NCBI RefSeq assembly: GCF_030812475.1
Contig: NZ_JAUSSR010000001.1
Span: 124,001-188,000, forward strand
Direction: 5' to 3'
Length of the DNA: 64,000 bases
DNA from: Pseudomonas lini
Lineage (GTDB): Bacteria > Pseudomonadota > Gammaproteobacteria > Pseudomonadales > Pseudomonadaceae
A program made the position numbers and the translations under genes. The notes beneath the pieces are model-generated. The model did not search any database, had not been told where the DNA came from, and was given only the letters and a program-made list of their open reading frames with translations. Of the stretch, positions 24,687 to 34,072 are shown piece by piece; the stretch's first letter is position 1, and every line of letters begins with the position of its first letter.

Positions 24687-25613
24687 ATGAATCGCAACGA
24701 GCTACGCAAGGCCGATATCAACCTGATGGTGGTGTTTGAAACGCTGATGCTTGAACGCAACGTCACTCGGGTGGCCGAAAAGTTGTTTCTCGGTCAGCCA
24801 ACCATCAGCTCGGCACTCAACCGTTTGCGCACGATGTTCAACGATCCGCTGTTCATTCGCGTCGGCCATCGCATGGAGCCGACGGCGCGGGCCGAGGAGA
24901 TCATTCGGCACCTGTCGCCGGCGCTGGATTCGTTGTCGGTGGCCTTGAGCCTGACCCATGATTTCGACCCCACCAGCAGCACCATGACCTTCCGTATCGG
25001 GCTGTCCGACGATGTCGAGTTCGGCTTGCTGCCGCCGTTGTTGCGCGCCTTGCGCCTGGAAGCGCCGAAGGTGGTGTTCGTGGTGCAGCATGTCGATTAC
25101 TGGCGGATTCCGGATTTGCTGGCGTCTGGCGATATCACCGTGGGTATCAGCCAGACCCGCGGGCTGCCGGCCAATGCCAAGCGCAAGTTACTGCGGCATA
25201 TCCAGCCCAATATCTTGCGCGCCGATGCGTCCGATACGCCGCTGACCCTCGATGAATATTGCCAGCGTCCCCATGTGCTGGTGTCCCATACCGCCAATGT
25301 CAGCGGCTACGCCGATGAGTGGCTGGCAGAGATTGGCCGGACCCGCCATGTGGTGCTCTCAGTGCCGCAATACAGTTCGTTGCCGGCCTTGCTTGCCGGG
25401 ACTGACCTGATTGCCAGCCTGCCGGATTACACCGCCGAAGCGATGGCCGCGTCCGGGGTGCTGTTCAGGGAACCGTTTCCGTTCCAGGCGCCGACCCTGG
25501 ACCTGTCGATGGTCTGGCTCAGCCATGTCGATACCGATCCGGCCGAGCGCTGGTTGCGGTCGCGGCTTGAGGCGTTCATGGGTGAGCGCGCGCTGTTGCC
25601 GCTGCCCGAGTGA
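24687..25613 (+). CDS. LysR-family transcriptional regulator
   Basis: The 308-residue LysR regulator has an N-terminal winged helix ('INLMVVFETLMLERNVTRVAEKL' area, with 'GQPTISSALNRLR' as recognition helix). The C-terminal effector domain is PcpR/NodD-like ('FRIGLSDDVEFGLLPPLLR'). It stands between the kinase and a tautomerase-like gene on the same strand. The 56-bp gap and a shared direction suggest it might control that gene, but LysR regulators usually act divergently. Its inducer is unknown. Confidence 0.92.
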   Translation: MNRNELRKADINLMVVFETLMLERNVTRVAEKLFLGQPTISSALNRLRTMFNDPLFIRVGHRMEPTARAEEIIRHLSPALDSLSVALSLTHDFDPTSSTMTFRIGLSDDVEFGLLPPLLRALRLEAPKVVFVVQHVDYWRIPDLLASGDITVGISQTRGLPANAKRKLLRHIQPNILRADASDTPLTLDEYCQRPHVLVSHTANVSGYADEWLAEIGRTRHVVLSVPQYSSLPALLAGTDLIASLPDYTAEAMAASGVLFREPFPFQAPTLDLSMVWLSHVDTDPAERWLRSRLEAFMGERALLPLPE

Positions 25614-25669
25614 GCAGGGCGCCGCTGTGCTATATGTAAAACCTTTCACCCACTTTCAGGAGCAACGTA

Positions 25670-26035
25670 ATGCCTCATCTGCACATGGAATACACCGCCA
25701 ACCTGCCCGAGCTGAACGCAGACGTGGCCTTGATCCGGCTCAACAATGCGCTGGTGGTGTCCGGTCAGTTCGCCGCCGAATTCGATATCAAGAGCCGGGC
25801 AGTAAAGATCGACACGTTCAAGGTCGGTACTGCAATGGCTGAGCGGGCGTTCGTGCATGTGAAGCTGGCGTTGTTGAGCGGTCGCTCAGGGCAGATCAAG
25901 AAGCAATTGTCGGACAGTCTATTGGCGGTGTTGCAGGACCTGTGTCAATGGCCAACTGGCATTGAAGTCCAGCTGGCCGTGGAAATTCTCGACATCGATC
26001 GTGAGTCCTATGTCAAGACGGCTATTAACCACTGA
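25670..26035 (+). CDS. 5-carboxymethyl-2-hydroxymuconate Delta-isomerase family protein
   Basis: A 121-residue CHMI-family (tautomerase superfamily) protein. Pro2 after Met1 is the catalytic base ('MPHLHMEYTANL'). The remainder shows the family pattern 'RAVKIDTFKVG' and 'FVHVKLALLSGRSGQIKKQL'. Genuine HpaF works in homoprotocatechuate breakdown, but none of the other hpa genes lie nearby. It may thus serve a different substrate. Start ATG 25670 is behind an AGGAG site. Confidence 0.88.
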   Translation: MPHLHMEYTANLPELNADVALIRLNNALVVSGQFAAEFDIKSRAVKIDTFKVGTAMAERAFVHVKLALLSGRSGQIKKQLSDSLLAVLQDLCQWPTGIEVQLAVEILDIDRESYVKTAINH

Positions 26036-26090
26036 TTTGTTTCGCATCGCTGATCAGCTTCTCTTCAATTAAGTACGCGGGTCGCTACTC

Positions 26091-26861
26091 ATGGCAGATA
26101 TTCAAAAAGTTGCCCAGCTCGGTTACTCATCGCAAGCCAGCACCTATGCCAAGGGCCGCCCAAGCTATCCCATCGAACTACAAGCTTGGCTTAGAGATGC
26201 ACTGGACATCCATCCGGGAGCATCGGTTATTGATTTGGGGGCCGGCACTGGCAAATTCACCCGAATATTGAGCTCCATGGGGAGCGATATTGTCGCAATC
26301 GAGCCCGTTGATGCTATGCGAGCAGAGTTTGCTAAGGAACTGGCGAACATAAAAGTCCTGAAGGGCACGGCCGAATCTATCCCGGTAGAGTCAGGAACGG
26401 CGCAAGCATTGATATGCGCCCAAGCCTTCCACTGGTTTGCGAATGAAGCGGCCCTTGCCGAGATTTATCGAGTGCTAAAACCGAACGGCCGACTGGGGCT
26501 GATTTGGAACGTGCGCGATGAGTCGGTGGACTGGGTGGCGGCCATCACTGACATCATTACCCCGTACGAAGGCGATACCCCGCGCTTTCATACCGGCGCC
26601 TGGCGATTGCCATTCACGGGGCATTACTTTTCTGACCCTGAACTGACCTGCTTTCGCTACACACATACTGGCAGTGCCAAGGAAGTTATCATTGACCGGA
26701 TTCTGTCGGTAAGTTTCATCGCAGCGCTACCTCCTTCCGAAATGGCGAAAGTTACCGCGCAGTTGCAGAATCTGATCCAAACCCACCCGTCGTTGCGGGG
26801 GCGTGAAACTATTGAATTCCCGTATCAGACCCAGGCTTATCTGTGTCGCCGTTTGGATTGA
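26091..26861 (+). CDS. Class I SAM-dependent methyltransferase
   Basis: A 256-residue methyltransferase with a clear SAM loop 'VIDLGAGTGKFTRIL' (about 46-60), an acidic 'AIEP' at the end of strand 2, 'QALICAQAFHWFAN' and 'LKPNGRLGLIWNVRDE'. It resembles the UbiE/TPMT-like small-molecule group. Substrate is not evident. It lies alone, convergent with the following LysR gene. Confidence 0.9.
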   Translation: MADIQKVAQLGYSSQASTYAKGRPSYPIELQAWLRDALDIHPGASVIDLGAGTGKFTRILSSMGSDIVAIEPVDAMRAEFAKELANIKVLKGTAESIPVESGTAQALICAQAFHWFANEAALAEIYRVLKPNGRLGLIWNVRDESVDWVAAITDIITPYEGDTPRFHTGAWRLPFTGHYFSDPELTCFRYTHTGSAKEVIIDRILSVSFIAALPPSEMAKVTAQLQNLIQTHPSLRGRETIEFPYQTQAYLCRRLD

Positions 26862-26875
26862 CCGGTCACTGAGTC

Positions 26876-27811
26876 TCAGGCCTTTTCCTGCTCGATGCAG
26901 GCCTGGGCCACTTGCTCGCGCAACCAGGCATTGGCGCTGTCCTGATCGGCATTTTGCGTCCACTGCATGTCGAGGGTGAAGCCCGGCAGGCCGTTGGGCG
27001 CTTCGCAATGCTTGAAGATCGCCTCGCTGGCCAGCAATTGCTGGATCCGTCGGGGCAAGGTCACGATGAACTCGGTGCCGGTGATCATTTTCAGCGCAGC
27101 ACTGTAGCTGTTGGCGCGGGCGACGATTTGTCGTTTTTGCGCTTGCTGCGCCAGCCAGCCATCGACCATGTTGGTGTAAGACGTCCAAGGTGTGGGGAAC
27201 ACATGCCGCCGCGCGACGAAGGCTTGCAGGCTTAGACGTGGCTCCAGCGGTGTGGCGCGCTTATCGAAGACACAGACCAGGTCATCTTCCAGCAATATCC
27301 GGGATTTGAGATCACTGTGGCTACGATGGAAATGGGGGCCGAAGCACATCACCAGGTCCAGGCTGCCATCGCGCAGTGCCTCGGCCGGGATGTCGGTTTC
27401 GAACTTGTGCATATTGATCATTACCGGCAGGCCGGCGAAATCGAAGCGTTTCAGCAGGCGTGGCAAGATCAGTTGTTCGAAGTACTCAGGGGCGCAGAGG
27501 TTGAATGTGACCGCCTGCAAGGTCGGGTCGAACGTCTGGGTGCCGGCGTGACACAGGTTGATGTTTTCCAGGATCTTCAGCACATGGGGGTACATGGTGC
27601 TGGCTTTGCAGGTGGGGCGCATGCCCGCGCGGGTATTGATGAACAGCTCATCTTCGAAGCCGGTGCGCAGCTTTTTCAGGCAGTAGCTCACGGTGGACTG
27701 ACTGACGCAGAGTGTCTCGGCTACACCGGTAACGCTGCTTTGCTCGTACACGGCGACAAACACCATGAGATCCTGCATGTCGAGCTTTCTAAGCAAATTG
27801 CTGTTCAGCAT
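26876..27811 (-). CDS. LysR-family transcriptional regulator
   Basis: The 311-residue LysR regulator has 'LMVFVAVYEQSSVTGVAETL' and the recognition helix 'SQSTVSYCLKKLR' in the first 50 residues. The effector-binding domain is of NahR/PcpR type ('TFNLCAPEYFEQLILPRLL'). It lies downstream of the MFS carrier gene on the same strand, about 220 bp away, and may control it. The inducer is unknown. Confidence 0.92.
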   Translation of the reverse strand: MLNSNLLRKLDMQDLMVFVAVYEQSSVTGVAETLCVSQSTVSYCLKKLRTGFEDELFINTRAGMRPTCKASTMYPHVLKILENINLCHAGTQTFDPTLQAVTFNLCAPEYFEQLILPRLLKRFDFAGLPVMINMHKFETDIPAEALRDGSLDLVMCFGPHFHRSHSDLKSRILLEDDLVCVFDKRATPLEPRLSLQAFVARRHVFPTPWTSYTNMVDGWLAQQAQKRQIVARANSYSAALKMITGTEFIVTLPRRIQQLLASEAIFKHCEAPNGLPGFTLDMQWTQNADQDSANAWLREQVAQACIEQEKA

Positions 27812-28033
27812 CCATTCCGTCTCATTGCGTTCCTTGCGCCGACCATGCGCAAACGTGTGCGTAAGATCCTAACGGAACAGGGGGGCCAGGAAAATGCCTT
27901 GCGGGCATTTTCGCGGATCATTGTGAGGTCGTCGCCATAAGCCTTCGGCGTTGAACGCTGGCAGGCGCTGCGCGGCGGCTGGGCATCGACAGCGCCCGTG
28001 TGCCGATGCCTGGCGCCCCAGGCCCGTTCCGGA

Positions 28034-29248
28034 TCAGTGGATGTGTCTGGCGAAATGCCGCGGATCGAAGCGCAGGACCATCAGGATCATCAGCGCCATG
28101 AGGCCGGTCAGTGACCACCAGGCCCATTCGAAGCTGCCGAGTTGGTCGCGGATGATCCCCGCCAGCAGCGGCGAGAGACCGGCGATCAGGTAACCGATGC
28201 CTTGCACGAAAGCGGTCAGGCCACCGGCCCGCCGGGGATTGTCCAAGTGATCCAGCGACACGATCAGGCTCATCGGAAACAACCCGCCGATGCCCAACCC
28301 CAACAGACATGGCCACAACAGGCTCAAGTATTGCGGGCAGAGAATAAGCCCGCAGAACCCGGCCATGATCAGTGCCAGCAACGCCACCAGCACCCGGCGC
28401 CGGTCGCGGCTGCGGTTGGCGATGGCCGGCGTCAGCAGGCCGGACAACACTTCCATGGCCGTCAGGAAACCCAGGAGCAACCCGGCGTTCTGTTCGCTCC
28501 AGCCCTTTTCCACGTAGTACGGCGCCAGCCAGGCCAGCACACAGGTGTAGGACGCTGTACCGAGGCCAAAGAAGATCGCCAGCAACCAGGCGCGGGAATT
28601 GCTGAAGAAGGATTTGTCGTGGGGTGACACCGACACCGGCGTGGGCATCCCCGAGCGTCGGCCGCACCAGAACAGCAACGCCACCAGCGCCAGCGCCGCC
28701 CAGATCGCCAGGCCCACGCGCCAGCTGCCGGTCCGTGTCATCACCAGCGGTGAAAACGATGCGGCGATGGCGGCACCGCCCATGATCGAGGTGACATAGA
28801 GCCCCATGCACACGGAAACATGATCGCTGAAACGGGATTTGATCAGCGTTGGCATCACGGCCTGGATCAGCGCGATACCGATACCGGCCAGTACGGCGCT
28901 GAGGATCAGTTCGGCCGCCGTATCAAGGAACAGGCGCGACACGGTGGCCACGCCGATAATCAGCAACGAGAGTACTACGGTGCGCTGTTCCCCGAGTCGT
29001 TGGCTGACCCTGAGACCAAAGAACATCGCCAGCCCCATCGCCATCACCGGGAGCATGGTCAACAGCGAGGCCAGGCTGAAACTCAGCCCGATGTCGCCGC
29101 GAATGGCGGACAAGAGTGGACCCACGGCGGCCATGGAGGGACGCAGGTTCAGGGCGACCAGAATGATGCCGACCATCAGCCATAGGGCAGGGCGGGATGT
29201 TGCGCGGACGTTTTCCATCGATCGGACCCTGGATGACAAGGGGGCCAA
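28034..29248 (-). CDS. MFS transporter of the CynX/NimT family
   Basis: The 404-residue carrier has about 12 hydrophobic segments and the opening 'LWLMVGIILVALNLRPSMAA', typical of the CynX/NimT (cyanate or 2-nitroimidazole) family. Arg/Pro in 'ALNLRPS' is characteristic. Later segments include 'LSGLLTPAIANRSRDRRRVL' and 'GIGGLFPMSLIVSLDHL'. It is an inner-membrane exporter or importer of small organic compounds; the substrate is not predictable. The start could lie at 29248 or at an internal ATG near 29218 ('MENVRATSRPALW'). Confidence 0.88.
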   Translation of the reverse strand: MAPLSSRVRSMENVRATSRPALWLMVGIILVALNLRPSMAAVGPLLSAIRGDIGLSFSLASLLTMLPVMAMGLAMFFGLRVSQRLGEQRTVVLSLLIIGVATVSRLFLDTAAELILSAVLAGIGIALIQAVMPTLIKSRFSDHVSVCMGLYVTSIMGGAAIAASFSPLVMTRTGSWRVGLAIWAALALVALLFWCGRRSGMPTPVSVSPHDKSFFSNSRAWLLAIFFGLGTASYTCVLAWLAPYYVEKGWSEQNAGLLLGFLTAMEVLSGLLTPAIANRSRDRRRVLVALLALIMAGFCGLILCPQYLSLLWPCLLGLGIGGLFPMSLIVSLDHLDNPRRAGGLTAFVQGIGYLIAGLSPLLAGIIRDQLGSFEWAWWSLTGLMALMILMVLRFDPRHFARHIH

Positions 29249-29332
29249 TTAGGCGCAAGAGGACTGCGGGCTGCAAATCAGAAAGTCCGGGGGGGTATTT
29301 AAAAATCAAATACCTAGGCCGGAACACGATCC

Positions 29333-29730
29333 CCTTTAGGAGCGAGCTTGCTCCGGGCGGCGTTCCGACGATGGACTCAAGAGCGCCGCGTTTAACCAGT
29401 GAATACGCATTATCGTTCACGACCATCGCGAGCAAGCTTGCTCCTGCAGGGCGCCGCGTTTAACCAGTAAGCACGCGTCATCGTTGGCGACCATCGCGAG
29501 CAAGCTTGCTCCTACAGGGCGCCGCGTTTAACCAGTAAGCACGCGTCATCGTTGGCGACCATCGCGAGCAAGCTTGCTCCTGCAGGGCGCCGCGTTTAGC
29601 TAGTAAGCACGCGTCATCGTTGGCGACCATCGCGAGCAAGCTTGCTCCTGCAGGGCGCCGCGTTTAGCTAGTAAGCACGCGTTATCGTTAAAGACCATCG
29701 CGAGCAAGCTCGCTCCTACAGGGACTGTGA
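29333..29730. repeat. Tandem array of five 68-bp units containing REP hairpins
   Basis: Units begin with GCGCCGCG at 29383, 29451, 29519, 29587 and 29655, an exact 68-bp period. Each contains the REP hairpin core CGCGAGCAAGCTTGCTCC plus a unit-specific spacer ('CCAGTAAGCACGCGTCATCG'). A further REP half lies at each end. Small changes (AACCAGT or AGCTAGT) show recent unequal crossing-over or amplification. Confidence 0.9.
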
Positions 29731-29830
29731 TTGTTTAGCCAACCCACACCCAAAGTTCTTCAAATCCCGATTTAACGACTTGACCACCCGTGTGACGCTG
29801 CCGCTCATCTGTTTACCGCGGTCTTCTCCA

Positions 29831-29844
29831 TGGACAATTGTCCA
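29831..29844. promoter_or_regulatory. Perfect palindrome TGGACAATTGTCCA
   Basis: This 14-bp perfect inverted repeat lies about 170 bp upstream of the glutamine-synthetase-like start. Its length and symmetry fit a dimeric repressor site, for example for a polyamine- or amino-acid-responsive regulator. The regulator is not in view. Confidence 0.4.
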
Positions 29845-30012
29845 ATCGCACTTCCATCCAAGCTCGCCTTCTGGGCGCTGTGGCATTGTCGTCACGCGCG
29901 CCCACCGGATTCTTACTTTCCCTGCTGATTGTCCTTACAGATCTCATGCCATGCGCGAGATTAAAGTGTGGGTGCTTTGCGCGCCCCCCTGACACGGAAA
30001 AAGAGAACTCCC

Positions 30013-31395
30013 ATGCGTTGTGCCACGACCTCCTTTGCCTCCACGCAAGAAGCCCTGACCTTTCTCGAACAGAACCCGGATGTTGAAATGTTCGAGTTGT
30101 TCATCATCGACAACAACGGTGTACCCCGGGGCAAGTTGCTGCACCGCGATGAATTGCTGGCGGTGTATGAAAGCGGGCGGCCCTTGCCGAGCACTATCCT
30201 CGGCCTGACCATCAACGGCGATGACGTGGAAAACTCCGGGCTGGTCTGGGACGTGGGTGATATCGATTGCCGGGCCTACCCGATCAGCGGCAGTCTGACG
30301 CGCATGCCGTGGCGATTGATTCCGACGGCGGCGGTGCAGGTCAGCATGCACCCGAAAGAGGGCATGCCCGCGACCATTGCCGACCCGCGGCATCTGCTGG
30401 CGAAAGTGATCGAAGGTTTGCAGGCCGACGGTTATTACCCGGTCATGGCGGCGGAGCTGGAGTTTTACCTGCTGGATCAGCAGCGCGACAACAGCGGTCG
30501 GCCGCAGCCGGCCCGGGATGCCGATGGCGGGCGTCCACGTGCGACTCAGGTTTACGGCTTGCGGGAACTGGAGCAGATCGAACCGTTCCTGGCCGACCTC
30601 TACAGCGCCTGCAAACTCCAGGGCATTCCGGCGCGCACGGCGATTTCCGAATACGCGCCGGGGCAGGTGGAGATCACTCTCGAACACCGCACTGACGCTT
30701 TGCAGGCGATGGACGAAGCAGTGCGTTATAAAAGGCTGGTCAAGGGCGTGGCACACAAGCACGGGATGACGGCGTGTTTCATGGCCAAACCCTTCGATGA
30801 CCTGGCAGGCACCGGCATGCACATGCACGTCAGCCTGGCGGACAAGGACGGCAATAATCTGTTCGCCAGCGAAGCGCCGGACGGCACGCCACTGCTGAAA
30901 CAGGCTGTGGCGGGGATGCTTGGCACTTTGCTCGATTCGTTGTTGCTGTTCTGTCCCAACGCCAACTCTTACCGCCGTTTCCAGACCAACAGCTATGCGC
31001 CACTGGCGGTGACCTGGGGCGTGGACAATCGCACCGTGAGTTTGCGAGTACCCGGCGGGCCGGCGTTCTCGCGCCATATCGAGCATCGTATCTGTGGCGC
31101 CGACGCCAACCCGTATCTGGCGGCGGCGGCGATCCTGGCCGGTATCCATCGCGGCATTCGCGAGCAACTCGACCCGGGCGCACCCGTGGAGGGCAATGGT
31201 TACGCCCAGGCCTGGGAACTGTTGCCGACCGACTGGCTGACGACGTTACGGGCGCTGGAAGGTTCGAGTTGGGCGCGGGAAGCGTTCGGAGGCGATTTTC
31301 TCGGCGTGTACCTGGCGGTGAAACGTGCCGAATATCGACAGTTCATGGGCGAGGTCGGTGAGCAGGATTGGCGCTGGTACCTGAACCAGGCCTGA
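30013..31395 (+). CDS. Glutamine synthetase family protein (gamma-glutamylpolyamine synthetase-like)
   Basis: A 460-residue glutamine-synthetase-fold ligase: the beta-grasp N-domain, then 'AAELEFYLLD' (metal Glu), 'EYAPGQVEITL', 'GTGMHMHVSL' and 'NSYRRFQTNSYAP' (ATP or glutamate binding), and 'NRTVSLRVPGG'. Length and motifs match the PuuA/SpuI-type group, which attaches glutamate to putrescine or other amines. They differ from housekeeping GlnA, which is a different length and has an adenylylation loop. The start is taken at 30013 (GAGA 8-11 bp upstream); the frame extends to 29968. No puu partner genes are adjacent. The substrate amine is inferred. Confidence 0.88.
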   Translation: MRCATTSFASTQEALTFLEQNPDVEMFELFIIDNNGVPRGKLLHRDELLAVYESGRPLPSTILGLTINGDDVENSGLVWDVGDIDCRAYPISGSLTRMPWRLIPTAAVQVSMHPKEGMPATIADPRHLLAKVIEGLQADGYYPVMAAELEFYLLDQQRDNSGRPQPARDADGGRPRATQVYGLRELEQIEPFLADLYSACKLQGIPARTAISEYAPGQVEITLEHRTDALQAMDEAVRYKRLVKGVAHKHGMTACFMAKPFDDLAGTGMHMHVSLADKDGNNLFASEAPDGTPLLKQAVAGMLGTLLDSLLLFCPNANSYRRFQTNSYAPLAVTWGVDNRTVSLRVPGGPAFSRHIEHRICGADANPYLAAAAILAGIHRGIREQLDPGAPVEGNGYAQAWELLPTDWLTTLRALEGSSWAREAFGGDFLGVYLAVKRAEYRQFMGEVGEQDWRWYLNQA

Positions 31396-31435
31396 ACCAT
31401 TCTCAAATAAGCTGAAAGTTTTGAGATAGTCCATG

Positions 31436-31463
31436 GAGCCAACTAATCGTTGGCTTCTTTTTC
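31436..31463 (+). terminator. Terminator after the glutamine-synthetase-like gene
   Basis: GCCAAC (31438-31443) and GTTGGC (31449-31454) flank a 5-nt loop and are followed by TTCTTTTT. It shows that the upstream part of the next reading frame (31450 on) is not coding. Confidence 0.8.
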
Positions 31464-31563
31464 ACAAAAAATTGATGGTTGGCTGCTTAAAGTTTGTGCA
31501 GTCGCGGTCAATGAAATTTTCATATTGATCGACGGCACTCCTTTTCAGGAACAGCCAACCATC

Positions 31564-33213
31564 ATGTTGAAGATTAAAGCCGTGCGCCCCGAGTGGGTGA
31601 CACTGATTGCCAGCGCCTTGTTATTGACGGCGTTCAATCTTGTGCTCTGGCAACACCTGTTTGCAATCACCGCGTCTGACGGCAACGGCCTGCTCATGCG
31701 CGCGGCTTTCGGGGTGATGATTCTCGCCGCGTTTAACCTTGTTTTGACCCTGCTGGCTTTCCGGGCCGTGATGAAACCGATGCTGACGCTGATCTTCATG
31801 GTCAGTGCCGGCGTGGCTTACTTCATGAGTCAATATGGCGTGCTGATTGACATTGGCATGTTGCGTAATTTTGCACAAACCAATGCAACGGAAGTGCGCG
31901 ACTTACTCTCGATAAAATTATTAGTTTATATTTTACTGCTGGGGATTCTCCCGTCCTGGTTGTTGTGCAAGACACCGATAAGTTATCGTCGCTGGCACCG
32001 TGAAATGTTAAGTAAAGTGCTGGTGAGTATCGCCTCGGTGGCCGTCATGGGCGGCGTGGCGTTGCTCAACTACCAGGGCTTGTCTTCATTGTTTCGCAAT
32101 CACCATGAGTTGCACTTGATGGTGGTGCCAAGTAACTACATCGGTGCCGCGGCCGGCTACTTGCGCGAACAAGTGGTCTCCGCGCGGCAACCTTTTGTCA
32201 AAGTAGGTGAAGACGCTGAGAGAAACCTGGCCTGGCAAACCCACGCCCGCAAATCCCTGACCGTACTGGTGGTGGGCGAAAGCGCCCGGGCCGAGAATTT
32301 CGGCATCCTCGGCTATGACCGCAATACCACGCCAAAGCTTGATAAAGAGGTCGGCCTGATCGCGTTCACCGATGTGCATTCATGCGGCACGGAAACAGCC
32401 GTATCGGTACCGTGCATGTTCTCCAACATGGGCCGCAAGGCTTACAACGCCAGCACCGCGAAGAACGAAGAGGGCTTGCTGGATGTGCTCAAGCACGCAG
32501 GCCTGGACGTGATCTGGCGGGACAACCAGTCGGGCTGCAAAGGTACCTGCGATCGGGTCACCCTCGAGGACGTCAGCAACCTCAAGGATCCGCTGCTATG
32601 CGCCCACAATGAATGCCGCGATGAAATACTCCTGCAGGGCCTGCAGCATTTCATCGACACCCTGGATAAGGACACGGTCCTGGTGTTGCATCAGATGGGT
32701 AGTCACGGTCCGGAATATTTCAAGCGCTACCCGAAAGAGTACGAACGCTTTACCCCGGTCTGCGACAGCAACGCGCTGAACAATTGCAGTCGCGAAAGTA
32801 TCGTCAATGGCTACGACAACACCCTGGTGTATACCGACCACGTACTGTCGACCCTGATCGATCTGTTGCGCAGCAACCAGGACAAAGTCGATACCGCCAT
32901 GCTGTACCTGTCGGATCACGGCGAGTCCCTGGGCGAATACAACCTGTTCCTCCATGGAACGCCTTACCTGCTGGCGCCGGAACAACAAAAGCATGTCGCA
33001 ATGCTCGCCTGGTTCTCCGACAGCTACCAAAAGTCGTTTTCGGTGGACACCCACTGCCTGCAACTGAGCCGTGAAGAACCCTTGAGCCAGGACAACCTGT
33101 TCCATTCGATGCTCGGTCTGTTGGAGATCCACAGCAAGGTCTACAACCAGGATCTGGATCTGTTTGCCGGTTGCCGCGGTGCGGTGATCGACGGTGTGCT
33201 GGCCAAGGAATGA
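31564..33213 (+). CDS. eptA: Phosphoethanolamine transferase, EptA type
   Basis: A 549-residue inner-membrane enzyme that transfers phosphoethanolamine from phosphatidylethanolamine to lipid A on the periplasmic side. About five N-terminal membrane segments (residues 10-170) are followed by a sulfatase-like alkaline-phosphatase domain. That domain has 'VVGESARAENFGILGYDRN', the nucleophile region 'SCGTETAVSVPC' (Thr in 274-279), 'SDHGESLGE' and 'FLHGTPY'. Start 31564 is chosen because the frame before it lies in a terminator and the family begins 'MLKIKAVRPE'. No PmrAB genes adjoin. This modification is known to reduce cationic-peptide binding in relatives; expression here is not shown. Confidence 0.9.
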   Translation: MLKIKAVRPEWVTLIASALLLTAFNLVLWQHLFAITASDGNGLLMRAAFGVMILAAFNLVLTLLAFRAVMKPMLTLIFMVSAGVAYFMSQYGVLIDIGMLRNFAQTNATEVRDLLSIKLLVYILLLGILPSWLLCKTPISYRRWHREMLSKVLVSIASVAVMGGVALLNYQGLSSLFRNHHELHLMVVPSNYIGAAAGYLREQVVSARQPFVKVGEDAERNLAWQTHARKSLTVLVVGESARAENFGILGYDRNTTPKLDKEVGLIAFTDVHSCGTETAVSVPCMFSNMGRKAYNASTAKNEEGLLDVLKHAGLDVIWRDNQSGCKGTCDRVTLEDVSNLKDPLLCAHNECRDEILLQGLQHFIDTLDKDTVLVLHQMGSHGPEYFKRYPKEYERFTPVCDSNALNNCSRESIVNGYDNTLVYTDHVLSTLIDLLRSNQDKVDTAMLYLSDHGESLGEYNLFLHGTPYLLAPEQQKHVAMLAWFSDSYQKSFSVDTHCLQLSREEPLSQDNLFHSMLGLLEIHSKVYNQDLDLFAGCRGAVIDGVLAKE

Positions 33214-33286
33214 AGCTTTCGACCTTTTTTTCACGCGCCGCTCGCTAACCTGCGATGGGTACCTATTCCTACAAGAGTCATTTCAC

Positions 33287-33949
33287 ATGTCCGCGCAATC
33301 CCCATCCGCCATCGAACTGGAGTTCGCCCGGCGCTACGACCAGGAACACGCCCGCGTCTGCCTTCAGTCGCGACCGCATGGCCTGGGGAGGCGCTTGACG
33401 TTCTGGCGCGACGAGCAATTGGTGCGCAACGCGCTCAAGGTGGCGGGCGAGCCGGGCCTGGTTCTCGATGTTGTCTGTGGCGCCGGGCGCTACTGGCCGG
33501 TGTTGGCCGAGCATGCCAACCGGGTAATCCTCGCGTCCAATCCATCCCGGGACATGCTCAACCACGCCCAGACCCACCATCCGCAGAAGCTGCTCGAGCG
33601 GATAAAGACCTTTCAGAGTTCAGCCTTCGCCATCGATTTATCAGCGAACGCAGTCGACTGCATTTTTTGCATGCAACTGTTTCAACACATCGACAGTGCC
33701 GAGCATCGATTGGCCATGCTCAAGGAGTTTCACCGGGTCAGCCGCGATACCGTGATAGTGGCAGTACGCATTGATGCGCATTTCAAGCTTCGGCGGCGCG
33801 GGGCAGAGGCTGCCCAACCCCGCCAGTTGCCTGGCAAGGCCGAAATTGAAGCGCAATTCTTGCAGGTGGGTTTACGCCTGCTCAGCCATCAGGATTTCCT
33901 GCCCGGTTGTGCAAGGATGCGAGTCTATGTGCTGCGTAAGACCAGATAA
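33287..33949 (+). CDS. SAM-dependent methyltransferase-like protein
   Basis: A 220-residue protein with a class I methyltransferase core: 'LVLDVVCGAGRYWPVLAEHA' (SAM loop, with VCGAGR in place of GxGxG), 'SNPSRDML', 'DCIFCMQLFQHID' and 'MLKEFHRVSRDTVIVAV'. The start at 33287 is preferred over 33194 since the latter overlaps the preceding gene's end. A cytosolic small-molecule methyltransferase is likely, but the substrate is unknown. It follows the EptA-type gene by 73 bp and may share its transcript. Confidence 0.8.
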   Translation: MSAQSPSAIELEFARRYDQEHARVCLQSRPHGLGRRLTFWRDEQLVRNALKVAGEPGLVLDVVCGAGRYWPVLAEHANRVILASNPSRDMLNHAQTHHPQKLLERIKTFQSSAFAIDLSANAVDCIFCMQLFQHIDSAEHRLAMLKEFHRVSRDTVIVAVRIDAHFKLRRRGAEAAQPRQLPGKAEIEAQFLQVGLRLLSHQDFLPGCARMRVYVLRKTR

Positions 33950-34072
33950 CCTCCCTTTGTCAGACATTTCTTGCTAACAGGCAGGTATTTTCGCTAAAGC
34001 TCTTGTTCAGTGGATGCGTGGAAATCGTCTGTGGCGATATATACTGCGTGCCATTCTTCAAGGGAGAGCCGT

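Larger units (their letters stand above)
29249..30012. other. Long intergenic region with REP array and a palindrome
   Basis: This holds a tandem REP-containing array (29333-29730) and a palindrome (29831-29844), both listed. Frames that read through it are repetitive and not protein-like. The remaining 29730-30012 should hold the promoter of the glutamine-synthetase-like gene. Confidence 0.6.

Noticed and set aside
29383..29730. Possible CRISPR array
   Set aside because: The spacers between hairpins repeat as well, the period is 68 bp, units contain REP hairpins, and no cas genes are near.
31450..31563. Upstream extension of the phosphoethanolamine transferase
   Set aside because: It begins inside the terminator of the previous gene, and the family N-terminus starts at 31564.
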